From Protaetiibacter mangrovi (lineage in GTDB: Bacteria; Actinomycetota; Actinomycetes; Actinomycetales; Microbacteriaceae): a stretch of DNA of 64,000 nt. Location of the stretch: NCBI RefSeq assembly GCF_024752305.1, contig NZ_JANTHX010000003.1, positions 248,001 to 312,000 on the forward strand. Reading direction: 5' to 3'. Of the stretch, positions 29,036 to 37,751 are shown piece after piece. The notes beneath the pieces were generated by a model. It saw only the letters and a list, made by a program, of their open reading frames with translations, was not told the origin of the DNA and searched no databases. Within the stretch, counting starts at the first letter, position 1; each line of letters opens with the position of its first letter. Both the position numbers and the translations under genes were made by a program.

Positions 29036-30037
29036 GTGCGCCGTTCCTCCGCGCTGCTCAGCTCCGTCGCCGTCGTGGCCGTGCTCTCCGCCACGCTCGC
29101 GGGATGCGCCGCATCGCCCGACGACGTCAGCGCGTGCACGCCGCTGGTCGCCGATGGTGACACCGCGGCGATCGTGACGGCCAGCGGCGAGGTGGGGAGC
29201 GCCCCGACCGTGGAGGTCCCCGCGCCTCTGGTGGTGACGGCCCCCGAGCGCACGGTGCTGGAGGACGGCACGGGCCTCGTCGCCCGGGCCGGTTCGATCG
29301 TCGACTTCGATGCGGCCATCTACGACGGCGCCACGGGCTCCGAGGTGCTGGCCACCAAGTTCGACGGCTCGCAGGGCCCGCGGTTCCGCGCCGGGCTGAA
29401 GACCGCCGACACGCAGGAGACGGTGCCGTCGCTCGCGGCGTCGCTCGTGTGCGCGCAGGCCGGGCAGCGCACCGTGCTGGTCACCACCGCGGGCGACGCC
29501 GGCATCGACTTCTCGAGCGTCGGCATCACCGACGAGAAGCACACGGTCGTGCTCGTGATCGACGTGCAGCGCGTGTACCCGGGCAAGTCCGACGGCGTGA
29601 ACCAGCTGCCGCAGGACGGCATGCCCGTCGTCGTGACGGCCCCCGACGGCACCGTCGGCGTGACCGTCCCCTCCGGGATCGACGTTCCGAGCGAGGACCG
29701 CACCGAGACCGTGAAGCTCGGCTCCGGCCCGAAGCTCGCGGAGGGCGACGCGGCAGTGCTGCAGGTCGCCAACTGGACCTGGCCCTCCGACGGCGAGGTC
29801 ACGCTCAAGTCCTCGACCTGGGAGGTCGGCAAGACCCCGCAGACGATCACCCTCACGAAGGAGGGCGACACCGAACAGGGCCTGCCCGCGACCTTCTTCG
29901 AGGCGCTCGAGGGCACCCCGGTCGGATCGCAGGTGCTGATCGTGATCGCCCCCACCGCCGACTCGTCGACGGGCGACGCCACGATCTACGTGATCGACGT
30001 GCTCGGCATCCAGTCCTCCGCAGACGACACGAAGTAG
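29036..30037 (+). CDS. lipoprotein with FKBP-type peptidyl-prolyl isomerase-like domains
   Basis: 333 aa. Signal peptide with lipobox LAGC (Cys near residue 23), so it is exported and lipidated. Two regions resemble FKBP folds: GSIVDFDAAIYDGATGSEV onward (residues 85-180) and EGDAAVLQVANWTWPSDGEV to the C terminus (about 235-325), the last ending in TIYVIDVLGI as in FKBPs. Catalytic aromatic residues are not clearly all kept, so isomerase activity is uncertain. GTG 29036 has AGGAAAG 8 nt upstream; TAGACT at 28980 is a candidate -10. Confidence 0.8.
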   Translation: MRRSSALLSSVAVVAVLSATLAGCAASPDDVSACTPLVADGDTAAIVTASGEVGSAPTVEVPAPLVVTAPERTVLEDGTGLVARAGSIVDFDAAIYDGATGSEVLATKFDGSQGPRFRAGLKTADTQETVPSLAASLVCAQAGQRTVLVTTAGDAGIDFSSVGITDEKHTVVLVIDVQRVYPGKSDGVNQLPQDGMPVVVTAPDGTVGVTVPSGIDVPSEDRTETVKLGSGPKLAEGDAAVLQVANWTWPSDGEVTLKSSTWEVGKTPQTITLTKEGDTEQGLPATFFEALEGTPVGSQVLIVIAPTADSSTGDATIYVIDVLGIQSSADDTK

Positions 30038-30043
30038 GCCCCC

Positions 30044-31036
30044 ACGAGCGCGAACCCCGCCCCCGCGCCGGTTCCCGTCGAGGATCGGCTCTTCAGCCTC
30101 GTCCTGGCGCTGCTGGCGACCGAGTCCGGGCTCACCAAGGCCGAGATCCTCTCGAGCGTCCGCGGGTACGCGCAGCGTTACGCGCCGGGCGGCGACAACG
30201 CCAACCTGGAGCGCCAGTTCGAACGCGACAAGGACGACATCCGCGAGCTCGGCGTGCCGCTCGAGACGATCGAGCCGCTCGGCGAGCCGGGCGACAACCA
30301 CAATCTGCGCTACCGCATCCCGAAGGGCGCCTACGACCTTCCCGAGGACGTGCGGTTCTCGTCCGAGGAGGTCGCGCTGCTCGGCCTCGCCGCGATGGCC
30401 TGGCGGGAGGGGTCGCTCTCGGCGGAGTCCCGCCGCGCCCTCGTCAAGCTGCGCGCGCTCGGCATCTCGGCGGACGAGCCGGTGCTCGGGTACGCGCCGC
30501 GGCTGCGGCTGCGCGACTCGGCGTTCGAACCGCTCACCCAGGCCATCGACCGCCGCCAGCTCGTGCGCTTCGACTACTTGAAGCCGGGGGAGGCCCGCGC
30601 CCGCGAGCGCCAGGTCATCCCGCTCGCGCTCGTGCAGTACGACGGCCGCTGGCATCTGTCGGCCGAGGAGGTCGCGACCGGCGAGATCAAGACCTTCCTG
30701 CTGCGGCGCATCGTCGGCAAGGTGACATCGGGACGACCGGCACCGGACCGCGCCGGCGATCACACGGCGCGCGCCCTCGCCGGCCTCGAGGCGGTCTGGG
30801 AACGCGGTGTCGCCGAGCTCGAGGTGCGCGCCGGCTCGGATGCCGCGCTGCGTCTCGCGCACCGGCGGGGTACCGAGGAGGTCGCCCCCGGCATCCTGCG
30901 CGTGCACCACGTGGACCTCGCGATCCTGGCCGACGAGCTCGCCGGCTTCGGGCCCGAGGTGCTCGTCGTCTCGCCGCCCGAGCTCCGGGACGCGGTGCGC
31001 GAACGGCTCGAGAGGACGGTGGCCGACCATGCCTGA
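30044..31036 (+). CDS. pafB: WYL-domain transcriptional regulator PafB, apparent ACG start
   Basis: 330 aa if translated from ACG 30044. HTH part: VEDRLFSLVLALLATESGLTKAEILSSVRGYAQRYAPGGDNANLERQFERDKDDIRELG; WYL region near residue 170 (RQLVRFDYLKPGEARARERQVIPLALVQYDGRWHL). PafBC is the LexA-independent DNA-damage activator of Actinobacteria. The frame opens right after the FKBP stop (TAG 30035) and holds no ATG, GTG or TTG before GTG 30254, which would delete the HTH. ACG at the position where homologues start is therefore the likeliest initiator. Overlaps pafC by 8 nt. Confidence 0.8.
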   Translation, partial: TSANPAPAPVPVEDRLFSLVLALLATESGLTKAEILSSVRGYAQRYAPGGDNANLERQFERDKDDIRELGVPLETIEPLGEPGDNHNLRYRIPKGAYDLPEDVRFSSEEVALLGLAAMAWREGSLSAESRRALVKLRALGISADEPVLGYAPRLRLRDSAFEPLTQAIDRRQLVRFDYLKPGEARARERQVIPLALVQYDGRWHLSAEEVATGEIKTFLLRRIVGKVTSGRPAPDRAGDHTARALAGLEAVWERGVAELEVRAGSDAALRLAHRRGTEEVAPGILRVHHVDLAILADELAGFGPEVLVVSPPELRDAVRERLERTVADHA

Positions 31037-32027
31037 CAAGCGCCACCGCGCACCCGCGCGTTCCGTGCCGCCGCCGCAGGCGCGCGACAAGCTCGCCTTC
31101 CTGCTCGCCCTCGTGCCGTGGCTGCTCGAGCACGACCGGGTGAGCGTCGCGGAGGCGGCGGCCTACTTCGGGGTGTCCGAGGAGGAGATCCGCGCCTCGG
31201 TGTCGCTCGTCGCCATGAGCGGGGTGCCGGGGTCGACCTCCACCTACCAGCACGAGGACCTGTTCGACATCGACTGGACGGCCTTCGAGGACGACGACGA
31301 GATCGCGATCACCCAGCACGTCGCGATCGACGACGCCCCGCGTCTCTCCGCGCGCGAGGCGGCCGCGCTCATCGCGGGGCTCCAGTACCTGCAGGCTCTC
31401 CCCGAGAACGCCGACCGCACCGCCATCCGCGCCCTCGTCGAGAAGCTCTCCCGCGGCGCCTCGGCCGCTCCGAGCCAGCTCGCCGTCGCGGGCGGGCCGG
31501 AGAGCGAGGTGCTGGGCCTCGTGCGTCGCGCCGTCGCGGACGGCCGCCGGGTGCGGTTCGCCTACCTCAACTCGCGCGGCGAGCGCGAGGAGCGCGAGGT
31601 CGACCCGCTGCGCGTCGAGTCGATCGACGCCGACTGGTACCTGCGCGGCTGGTGCCACCTGCGCCAGGCGCTGCGCACCTTCCGTTTCGACCGGATGAGC
31701 GACATGGTCGTGACCGACGCGCCGATCGAGCACGACGCCTCCGAGGTGAGGCTCCCCGACACGCTCTTCGAGCCGACGTCCTCGGACCTCGAGGTGACGA
31801 TCGAGGCGGCGCCGGAGGTGATCGGCCTGCTCGCCGACTACATCCCGGACGGCGCCCTCACCACGCAGGTCGGCGACCGCATCCGCACGACCCTGCGCGT
31901 CTCGCACTACCACGGGCTCAAGCGCCTCATCGCGGGGATGCCGGGCACCGTGCAGGTGGTGGCCCCCGAGCAGGCGCGCCGCGCGGTCTCCGAGTGGGCG
32001 ACGGCGGGTCTCGCCCGCTACGCGTAG
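31029..32027 (+). CDS. pafC: WYL-domain transcriptional regulator PafC
   Basis: 332 aa partner of PafB. N-terminal winged HTH (ARDKLAFLLALVPWLLEHDRVSVAEAAAYFGVSEEEIRASV, residues about 17-57), then a WYL domain (VRFAYLNSRGEREEREVDPLRVESIDADWYLRGWC near 177-211) and a WCX C-terminal extension. The PafBC heterodimer activates DNA-repair genes after genotoxic stress. The ATG lies inside the pafB 3' end, so translation is coupled. The TAG stop is also the start of the TAGACT hexamer before tatA. Confidence 0.9.
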   Translation: MPDKRHRAPARSVPPPQARDKLAFLLALVPWLLEHDRVSVAEAAAYFGVSEEEIRASVSLVAMSGVPGSTSTYQHEDLFDIDWTAFEDDDEIAITQHVAIDDAPRLSAREAAALIAGLQYLQALPENADRTAIRALVEKLSRGASAAPSQLAVAGGPESEVLGLVRRAVADGRRVRFAYLNSRGEREEREVDPLRVESIDADWYLRGWCHLRQALRTFRFDRMSDMVVTDAPIEHDASEVRLPDTLFEPTSSDLEVTIEAAPEVIGLLADYIPDGALTTQVGDRIRTTLRVSHYHGLKRLIAGMPGTVQVVAPEQARRAVSEWATAGLARYA

Positions 32028-32030
32028 ACT
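32025..32030 (+). promoter_or_regulatory. candidate -10 (TAGACT) for tatAC
   Basis: TAGACT overlaps the pafC stop codon, 34 nt before the tatA ATG. A transcript starting near 32037 would carry a short leader with the GAGG ribosome site at 32053. No convincing -35 is seen. Confidence 0.5.
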
Positions 32031-32064
32031 GGGTCAAACCCGTAGCCGACGCGAGGACGTGCTC

Positions 32065-32301
32065 ATGTTCATCCACCCCCTCTTCTGGAACCAGCCCTGG
32101 GCCTGGGTGGTCATCCTGCTCGTCGTGCTCGTGCTGTTCGGAGCCACCCGCCTCCCCGCGCTGTCGAAGAGCCTCGGCCAGTCGGTGAAGATCTTCCGCA
32201 ACGAGGTCAAGACGGACGAGCCGGCGGGCGAGGCGAAGTCAGAGTCCGCCGAGCCGACGACGCCGGCCGACTCGAGCTCGGCGCCCACCGACAAGTCCTA
32301 G
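32065..32301 (+). CDS. tatA: twin-arginine translocase subunit TatA
   Basis: 78 aa. A short N-terminal membrane helix (PWAWVVILLVVLVLFGATRLP, residues about 11-31) with the FG-x-x-x-LP hinge is followed by an amphipathic helix (ALSKSLGQSVKIFRNEVK) and an acidic/Ser-Thr tail, the standard TatA plan. It forms the translocation pore for folded Tat substrates, for which the molybdoenzyme at 49544 is a candidate. ATG 32065 is chosen over GTG 32059 because GAGG then lies 8 nt upstream. Confidence 0.93.
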   Translation: MFIHPLFWNQPWAWVVILLVVLVLFGATRLPALSKSLGQSVKIFRNEVKTDEPAGEAKSESAEPTTPADSSSAPTDKS

Positions 32302-32306
32302 GCGTC

Positions 32307-33191
32307 GTGGCCGGCGACACGGCCCGGTCGAATCCCCGCAAGAACAATCCCGAGCGGCGGATGTCGCTCGGCGAGCACCTCATCGAGTTGCGCAAGCGGC
32401 TCACCCGTGCGGCGTTCGCCGTGGTCGGGGGCACGATCATCGGCTGGATGGTCTACGACCTGAGCTGGCTCGGCGATCTGCTCGACCCGGTCGTGCCGGG
32501 CGCGGCGGACGCCCTCGAGGGCCGCGGCACCTGGTCGGCGATCTCGGGTCCGGTGTTCCACATCGCCGACCAGCTGGGGCTGGATCCGGAGAAGATCACC
32601 CTCAACTTCTCGAGCCTCACCGGCGCCCTCGACATCCAGTTCCAGGTCTCGCTCGTGGTGGGCATCATCCTGTCGAGCCCGATCTGGCTCTACCAGATCT
32701 TCGCGTTCTTCGTGCCGGGGCTGACGAAGAAGGAGCGCCGCTACGTCTTCGGCTTCTTCTTCTCGGCGGTGCCGCTGTTCCTGCTCGGCTGCGCCACGGG
32801 GTGGCTCGTGCTGCCGCGCATCGTCGAGTTCATGTTCACCTTCGTGCCGCCGGGTGCGTCGCAGCTGTACGACACCAAGACCTACGTCGACTTCATCCTG
32901 AAGCTGCTGCTCGCCCTGGGCGTCGCGTTCGTCATGCCGGTCTTCCTCGTGCTGCTGAACTTCGCCGGCGTGCTCGCCGGTGCGACGGTGCTGAAGGGAT
33001 GGCGGTGGGCGGTGCTCGTGATCGTCGTGTTCACGGCGCTCGCCACCCCGGCGACCGACCCGATCTCCATGCTGCTGCTCGCCCTGCCGATGGTCGCGCT
33101 GTACTTCGCCGCCGTCGGGGTCGCACTCTGGCACGACCGCACCGTGGCGAGGCGCCAGGCGGCGTTCGAGGCCGGCCTGAGCGGCGCATGA
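32307..33191 (+). CDS. tatC: Sec-independent protein translocase TatC
   Basis: 294 aa polytopic Tat receptor. RMSLGEHLIELRKRLTRA near residues 18-36 is the conserved N-terminal motif that recognises the twin-arginine signal. PIWLYQIFAFFVPGLTKKERRY near 126-147 is the TatC signature loop, and six hydrophobic helices are present. GTG 32307 is 5 bp after tatA; ATG 32361 is the later alternative but leaves little N-terminal tail. ATGA overlap with the helicase gene indicates one operon. Confidence 0.94.
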   Translation: MAGDTARSNPRKNNPERRMSLGEHLIELRKRLTRAAFAVVGGTIIGWMVYDLSWLGDLLDPVVPGAADALEGRGTWSAISGPVFHIADQLGLDPEKITLNFSSLTGALDIQFQVSLVVGIILSSPIWLYQIFAFFVPGLTKKERRYVFGFFFSAVPLFLLGCATGWLVLPRIVEFMFTFVPPGASQLYDTKTYVDFILKLLLALGVAFVMPVFLVLLNFAGVLAGATVLKGWRWAVLVIVVFTALATPATDPISMLLLALPMVALYFAAVGVALWHDRTVARRQAAFEAGLSGA

Positions 33192-35620
33192 GCGAGACCG
33201 AGCTCTCGCCGGCCGAGCGGTACGCGGCGTCGCGCGCTCGCGCGCGCACCCCGCAGCTCACCCGATTCCGCGAGCGGCTGCCCGTCGACCTCGACGACTT
33301 CCAGGTGGAGTCGTGCCGCGTGCTCGAAGAGGGGCGCAGCGTGCTCGTCGCGGCCCCGACGGGTGCCGGCAAGACGATCGTGGCCGAGTTCGCGGTGCAT
33401 CTCGCGCTCGCGACGGCACGCGACAAGGTGTTCTACACGACCCCCATGAAGGCGCTCAGCAACCAGAAGTACTCCGAGCTCGCCGCCGAGCACGGCTCCG
33501 AGAACGTGGGGCTGCTCACGGGGGACACCAACATCAACTCGAGCGCCCGCGTCGTCGTGATGACGACGGAGGTGCTGCGCAACATGCTGTACGCGGACTC
33601 GCCGCTGCTGCGCGACCTGGCCTACGTCGTGATGGACGAGGTGCACTACCTCGCCGACCGCTTCCGCGGCGCCGTCTGGGAGGAGGTCATCATCCACCTC
33701 CCGCGTGAGGTGCGGATGGTGTCGCTCTCGGCAACGGTGTCGAACGCGGAGGAGTTCGGCGACTGGCTGCAGGCGGTGCGCGGCGACACGGATGTGGTGG
33801 TGTCGGAGCGCCGGCCGGTGCCGCTCGAACAGCACGTGCTGGTGCGCGGCAAGCTCACCGAGCTGTTCGACGGCGCGCAGTCGCCCGACGCGCCCCCGCG
33901 GGTCAACCCCGAGCTCGCCCGCCTCGCGATCGCGGGCGGCCGCGGCGCGGGCACCTACCGGGGGCCGCATCCGGGGCGCCATCAGCGCAAGGGCGAGGTG
34001 CTGCGCGACCGGATCGACCGCCCCGACGTCGTGCGGCTGCTCGACGACCGGCACCTGCTGCCGGCGATCTTCTTCGTGTTCAGCCGCAACGGCTGCGATC
34101 AGGCGGTGCAGCAGGTGCTGCGCTCGGACGTGCGCCTCACCGAGCGGTGGGAGCGCGACGAGATCCGTCATCTCGTCGAGGAGCGCTGCGCGGGCCTGCG
34201 CGACGAGGACCTCGGCGTGCTGGGCTACTTCTCGTGGCTCGAGGGGCTCGAGCGCGGTATCGCCGCCCACCACGCGGGCCTCATCCCGACCTTCAAGGAG
34301 GTCGTCGAGGAGCTGTTCCAGCGCAAGCTCCTGAAGGTGGTGTTCGCGACGGAGACCCTCGCGCTCGGGGTCAACATGCCCGCCCGCACCGTCGTGCTCG
34401 AGAAGCTCGAGAAGTTCAACGGCGAGGCGCGGGTGCCGATCACGCCGGGGGAGTACACCCAGCTCACCGGCCGCGCGGGGCGGCGGGGGATCGACGTCGA
34501 GGGGCATTCCGTCATCCAGTGGGCCGCCGGGCTCGACCCGCAGGCGGTGGCGCAGCTCGCATCCCGCCGCAGCTATCCGCTCAACTCGAGCTTCCGGCCC
34601 ACCTACAACATGGCCGTGAACCTCATCGAGCAGTTCGGGCGGGATCGCACGCGCGAGATCCTCGAGAGCTCGTTCGCGCAGTTCCAGGCCGATCGGGCGG
34701 TCGTCGACCTGGCGCGCAAGATCCGGGAGCAGGAGAAGTCGCTCGCCGGCTACGCCGAGGCGATGCGCTGCCACCTGGGCGACTTCGCCGAGTACGCCGG
34801 CATCCGGCGCGAGGTGAGCGATCTCGAGCGCAAGCAGTCGCGCGGGCACGAGGGCTCCCGTTCCGAGCGCGACCGCCGCGAGCGCCGCATCGCCGAGCTG
34901 CGGCGCCGGATGAAGCAGCATCCCTGCCACGCGTGCAACGACCGCGAGGCCCACGCCCGCTGGGCCGAGCGCTGGTTCCGGCTGAAGCGCGACACCGATC
35001 GTCTCGCGAGCCAGGTGCGCGGGCGCACGGGCGCCGTCGCGCAGGTGTTCGACCGCATCACCGAGCTGCTGCTCGAGCTCCGCTACCTCGAGCACGACGA
35101 GCACGGGCGTCTGGTGGTCGCCGCCTCCGGCCGCGGTCTGCGGCGCATCTACGGGGAACGCGACCTGCTCGTCGCCGAGTGCCTCCGCACCGGGGTCTGG
35201 AACGGCGTGGATGCGCCCACCCTCGCCGCGCTCGCGAGCGCGCTCGTGTACGAACCCCGGCGCGAAGACGCGGGAATCGTGCGCGAGTACCCGAAGGGGC
35301 GCTTCCGCGCCGCATACGAGGCGACGGAACAGCGCTGGGCGGAGCTCAGCGTGCTCGAGGAGGAGCGCCGTCTGCCCGAGACCGAGCCGCTCTCGGCGGC
35401 GCTCGCATCGGCCACCTCCCGGTGGGCGCAGGGCGGGCGTCTCGACCACGTGCTGCGCGACACCGACCTCGCCGCGGGCGACTTCGTGCGCTGGATGAAG
35501 CAGGTGATCGATCTGCTCGACCAGCTCTCGCTCGTCGCCGACGGCGAGCTCGGCCGCACCGCCCGCACCGCCATCGACGCCGTGCGCCGCGGGATCGTCG
35601 CCTATTCGAGCGTGGGGTGA
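33188..35620 (+). CDS. Ski2/Mtr4-like DEAD/DEAH-box helicase (HelY-like)
   Basis: 810 aa SF2 helicase. Walker A APTGAGKT near residue 55, DEVHYLADRFRG near 149, SLSATVSN near 180, ATETLALGVNMPARTVV near 386 and QLTGRAGRRG near 424 (motif VI). The C-terminal half contains the Ski2-like winged helix/ratchet and a charged insert with CHAC near 579. Actinobacterial HelY proteins sit in this same tatC-linked position; an RNA-processing role is proposed for the family but unproven here. Coupled to tatC (ATGA) and lnt (GTGA). Confidence 0.9.
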   Translation: MSETELSPAERYAASRARARTPQLTRFRERLPVDLDDFQVESCRVLEEGRSVLVAAPTGAGKTIVAEFAVHLALATARDKVFYTTPMKALSNQKYSELAAEHGSENVGLLTGDTNINSSARVVVMTTEVLRNMLYADSPLLRDLAYVVMDEVHYLADRFRGAVWEEVIIHLPREVRMVSLSATVSNAEEFGDWLQAVRGDTDVVVSERRPVPLEQHVLVRGKLTELFDGAQSPDAPPRVNPELARLAIAGGRGAGTYRGPHPGRHQRKGEVLRDRIDRPDVVRLLDDRHLLPAIFFVFSRNGCDQAVQQVLRSDVRLTERWERDEIRHLVEERCAGLRDEDLGVLGYFSWLEGLERGIAAHHAGLIPTFKEVVEELFQRKLLKVVFATETLALGVNMPARTVVLEKLEKFNGEARVPITPGEYTQLTGRAGRRGIDVEGHSVIQWAAGLDPQAVAQLASRRSYPLNSSFRPTYNMAVNLIEQFGRDRTREILESSFAQFQADRAVVDLARKIREQEKSLAGYAEAMRCHLGDFAEYAGIRREVSDLERKQSRGHEGSRSERDRRERRIAELRRRMKQHPCHACNDREAHARWAERWFRLKRDTDRLASQVRGRTGAVAQVFDRITELLLELRYLEHDEHGRLVVAASGRGLRRIYGERDLLVAECLRTGVWNGVDAPTLAALASALVYEPRREDAGIVREYPKGRFRAAYEATEQRWAELSVLEEERRLPETEPLSAALASATSRWAQGGRLDHVLRDTDLAAGDFVRWMKQVIDLLDQLSLVADGELGRTARTAIDAVRRGIVAYSSVG

Positions 35621-37176
35621 CGGTGACGTCTCGACCCTTCGTGCCGCTGTGGGGCGCGGTGCTGCTCGCGGCCGCCGCCGGTCCGATCACCGACGCCGCG
35701 TTCCCCGACATCGGCTGGTGGCCGCTCGCGTTCGTCGGGGTGGCGATGGTGCTCGTGGCCGCCCAGGGACGCCGGGCGGGCTCGGGATTCCTGGTCGGCT
35801 TCGTCTTCGGGCTGGGCTTCTACCTGATCCACATCCCCTGGATGACGGAGTTCCTCGGACCCGACGAGCTCTGGATCGTGCGCGCCGTGCCCTGGTTCGC
35901 CCTGAGCTTCGTGATGGCGCTGTGGTGCGGGCTCGGCACGATGCTCGTCGCGATCGCGACGCGGGTGGTGCCGCGCGCCGTCGGGGGAGCGCTCGGACGG
36001 CTGCTGTTCGTGCCGCTCGTGATCGCCGGGCTGTGGATCGCCCGTGAGGCGATCGCGAGCGTGTGGCCCTACGGCGGATTCGCGTGGGGACGGATCGCCG
36101 AGTCGCAGTCGGACAGCCCGCTCACCCCGCTGTTCGCCTGGCTCGGCATCGGCGGCGTCGGTTTCGTCATGGTCTTCCTCGTGGCGGTCGCCGTCGCGAC
36201 GGTCCGCGAGACCGCGACGCCCCCGCTGATGCGGGCCATGCTCGTCACGGCCCTCGCCGCGATCCTGGTGGCGTTCCCCGCCTTCCCGGTGCACACCGAC
36301 GGCACGCTGCGCGTCGGTGCGGTGCAGGGCAACGGCAGGACCGGGTACTTCGACCACGCGGATCACCCGGAGGACAACCTCCTGGCGCAATACGCGGCCA
36401 CCGAGCCGGTCTACGACCAGGACGTCGATGTCGTGGTGTGGCCGGAGGGCGCCACCGATATGGACCCGCTGCGGGTGCCGTTCGCCGCCCGGGTGTTCGA
36501 CGACGTGTCGCGCACCGCCGATGCGCCGCTCGTCGGCTGGGCGGTCACCCAGGTGGGAGACCGGTACTTCAACACCTCGCTGCTCTGGCGCGCGGGCGAG
36601 GGCGCCGTCGACCACTACGACAAGCGCCGGCCCGTCCCGTTCGGCGAGTACGTGCCCGACCGCGCCGTGTGGCGGCAGTTCGCCCCCGACCTCATCGACC
36701 TCATCGGGCGCGAGTACACCCCGGGCACGACGGACGCCGTGATGGACGTCGGATCCGGCGGGCGCAGCGTGCTCGCGAGCTTCGCGATCTGCTTCGACAT
36801 CGTCGACGACGCGCTCATGCGGGAGGGCGTCGAGGAGGGCGGTCAGCTCGTGCTCGCCCAGACCAACAACGCCGACTTCGGGCAGACCGACGAGAGCCTG
36901 CAGCAGCTCGCGATCGCCCGCATCCGCGCCGTCGAGCTGGGACGTTCCGTCGTGAACATCTCGACCGTCGGCACGAGCGCCGTGATCCTTCCCGACGGCA
37001 CGATCGCCGACCGGCTGCCGCGCTACACCGCGGGCGCGATGGTCGTGGACGTGCCGCTCAGCACGACGACGACCCCCGCGGTCGTGATCGGCCGGGGGGT
37101 CGAGTGGGGCGTCGCCGCCATCGCGCTGGGCGCCCTCATCGGCGCCGCGATCGGCGGGCGGAGACGAGCCTCCTAA
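35617..37176 (+). CDS. lnt: apolipoprotein N-acyltransferase
   Basis: 519 aa. N-terminal membrane domain with about seven helices, an extracytoplasmic nitrilase domain (residues about 225-480) and a last helix. The triad is visible: Glu in WPEGATD near 276, Lys in YDKRRPVPFGEY near 336, Cys in FAICFDIVDD near 393. It adds the third acyl chain to lipoproteins; the FKBP lipoprotein and the ABC binding protein here are possible substrates. GTG 35617 overlaps the helicase stop; GTG 35623 is the alternative. The stop overlaps the convergent rbpA stop by 4 nt. Confidence 0.93.
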   Translation: MTVTSRPFVPLWGAVLLAAAAGPITDAAFPDIGWWPLAFVGVAMVLVAAQGRRAGSGFLVGFVFGLGFYLIHIPWMTEFLGPDELWIVRAVPWFALSFVMALWCGLGTMLVAIATRVVPRAVGGALGRLLFVPLVIAGLWIAREAIASVWPYGGFAWGRIAESQSDSPLTPLFAWLGIGGVGFVMVFLVAVAVATVRETATPPLMRAMLVTALAAILVAFPAFPVHTDGTLRVGAVQGNGRTGYFDHADHPEDNLLAQYAATEPVYDQDVDVVVWPEGATDMDPLRVPFAARVFDDVSRTADAPLVGWAVTQVGDRYFNTSLLWRAGEGAVDHYDKRRPVPFGEYVPDRAVWRQFAPDLIDLIGREYTPGTTDAVMDVGSGGRSVLASFAICFDIVDDALMREGVEEGGQLVLAQTNNADFGQTDESLQQLAIARIRAVELGRSVVNISTVGTSAVILPDGTIADRLPRYTAGAMVVDVPLSTTTTPAVVIGRGVEWGVAAIALGALIGAAIGGRRRAS

Positions 37177-37547
37177 GCGGTCTTGCTGCTCTTCGCGGCC
37201 TCGCCGCGACGGGCGCGGAGGAACTCGAGCCGCTCCTGCAGCAACTCCTCCAACTCGGCGCGCGTGCGTCGCTCGAGCAGCATGTCCCAGTGGGTGCGGG
37301 GCGCCTTCACGTCGACGGCCTCCGACTCCACGAGCTCGCCGTCGTCGCCGACCAGGCGGCCCTCCTGCCCGGTGCGGGGGGACTCCCACAGCTCCGGGAT
37401 CTCCGCCTCGGCGGCGAACACGACCTCGAAGGTCGAGCCGTCGTCGGTGCGGTACACCGCCCTCGTGCGGGGCGAGAATTCGACTCCCTCTTCGCTCTGC
37501 ATGCTCTGAGCTCCGAGTCGCATCCCGCGCAGACTGCGATCCGCCAT
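37173..37547 (-). CDS. rbpA: RNA polymerase-binding protein RbpA
   Basis: 124 aa. RGMRLGAQSMQSEEGVEFSPR (N-terminal tail), a central FEVVFAAEAEIPELWESPRTGQEGRLV beta domain and the sigma-interacting PPRTHWDMLLERRT-like segment (APRTHWDMLLERRTRAELEELLQERLE) identify RbpA, an essential transcription activator that stabilises the open complex with SigA. The zinc Cys residues of Streptomyces RbpA are absent. GAGGAGG precedes the ATG. The 204-bp gap upstream holds its promoter, but I could not assign a convincing -35/-10 pair. Confidence 0.94.
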   Translation of the reverse strand: MADRSLRGMRLGAQSMQSEEGVEFSPRTRAVYRTDDGSTFEVVFAAEAEIPELWESPRTGQEGRLVGDDGELVESEAVDVKAPRTHWDMLLERRTRAELEELLQERLEFLRARRGEAAKSSKTA

Positions 37548-37751
37548 CGTGTGGCCTCCTCTGTGCGCCGTTGGTGCTGGTGCGCGTCGTGACGCGCGGT
37601 GGCGACGCGATTCCGGTGGGAATCGGTTGCATCGCCGGGTACAACGTCTACGGTGACGGATCCCATGCCCGCCCGGGTCCGTTTACAGTGCATTCCCAGC
37701 GTCCTCGGCAGGGTTTGAAAGCGGACGGGGGACGCCGCGGAGGGGCGTCCC

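Noticed and set aside
32882-35449. 855-codon open frame on the minus strand
   Set aside because: Antisense to tatC and the HelY-like helicase; no motif, His/Glu/Arg-rich shadow.
37548-37751. SigR-type (GGAAT/GTT) promoter for rbpA
   Set aside because: GGAAT occurs on the minus strand but no GTT follows at 18-19 nt; no confident promoter could be assigned.
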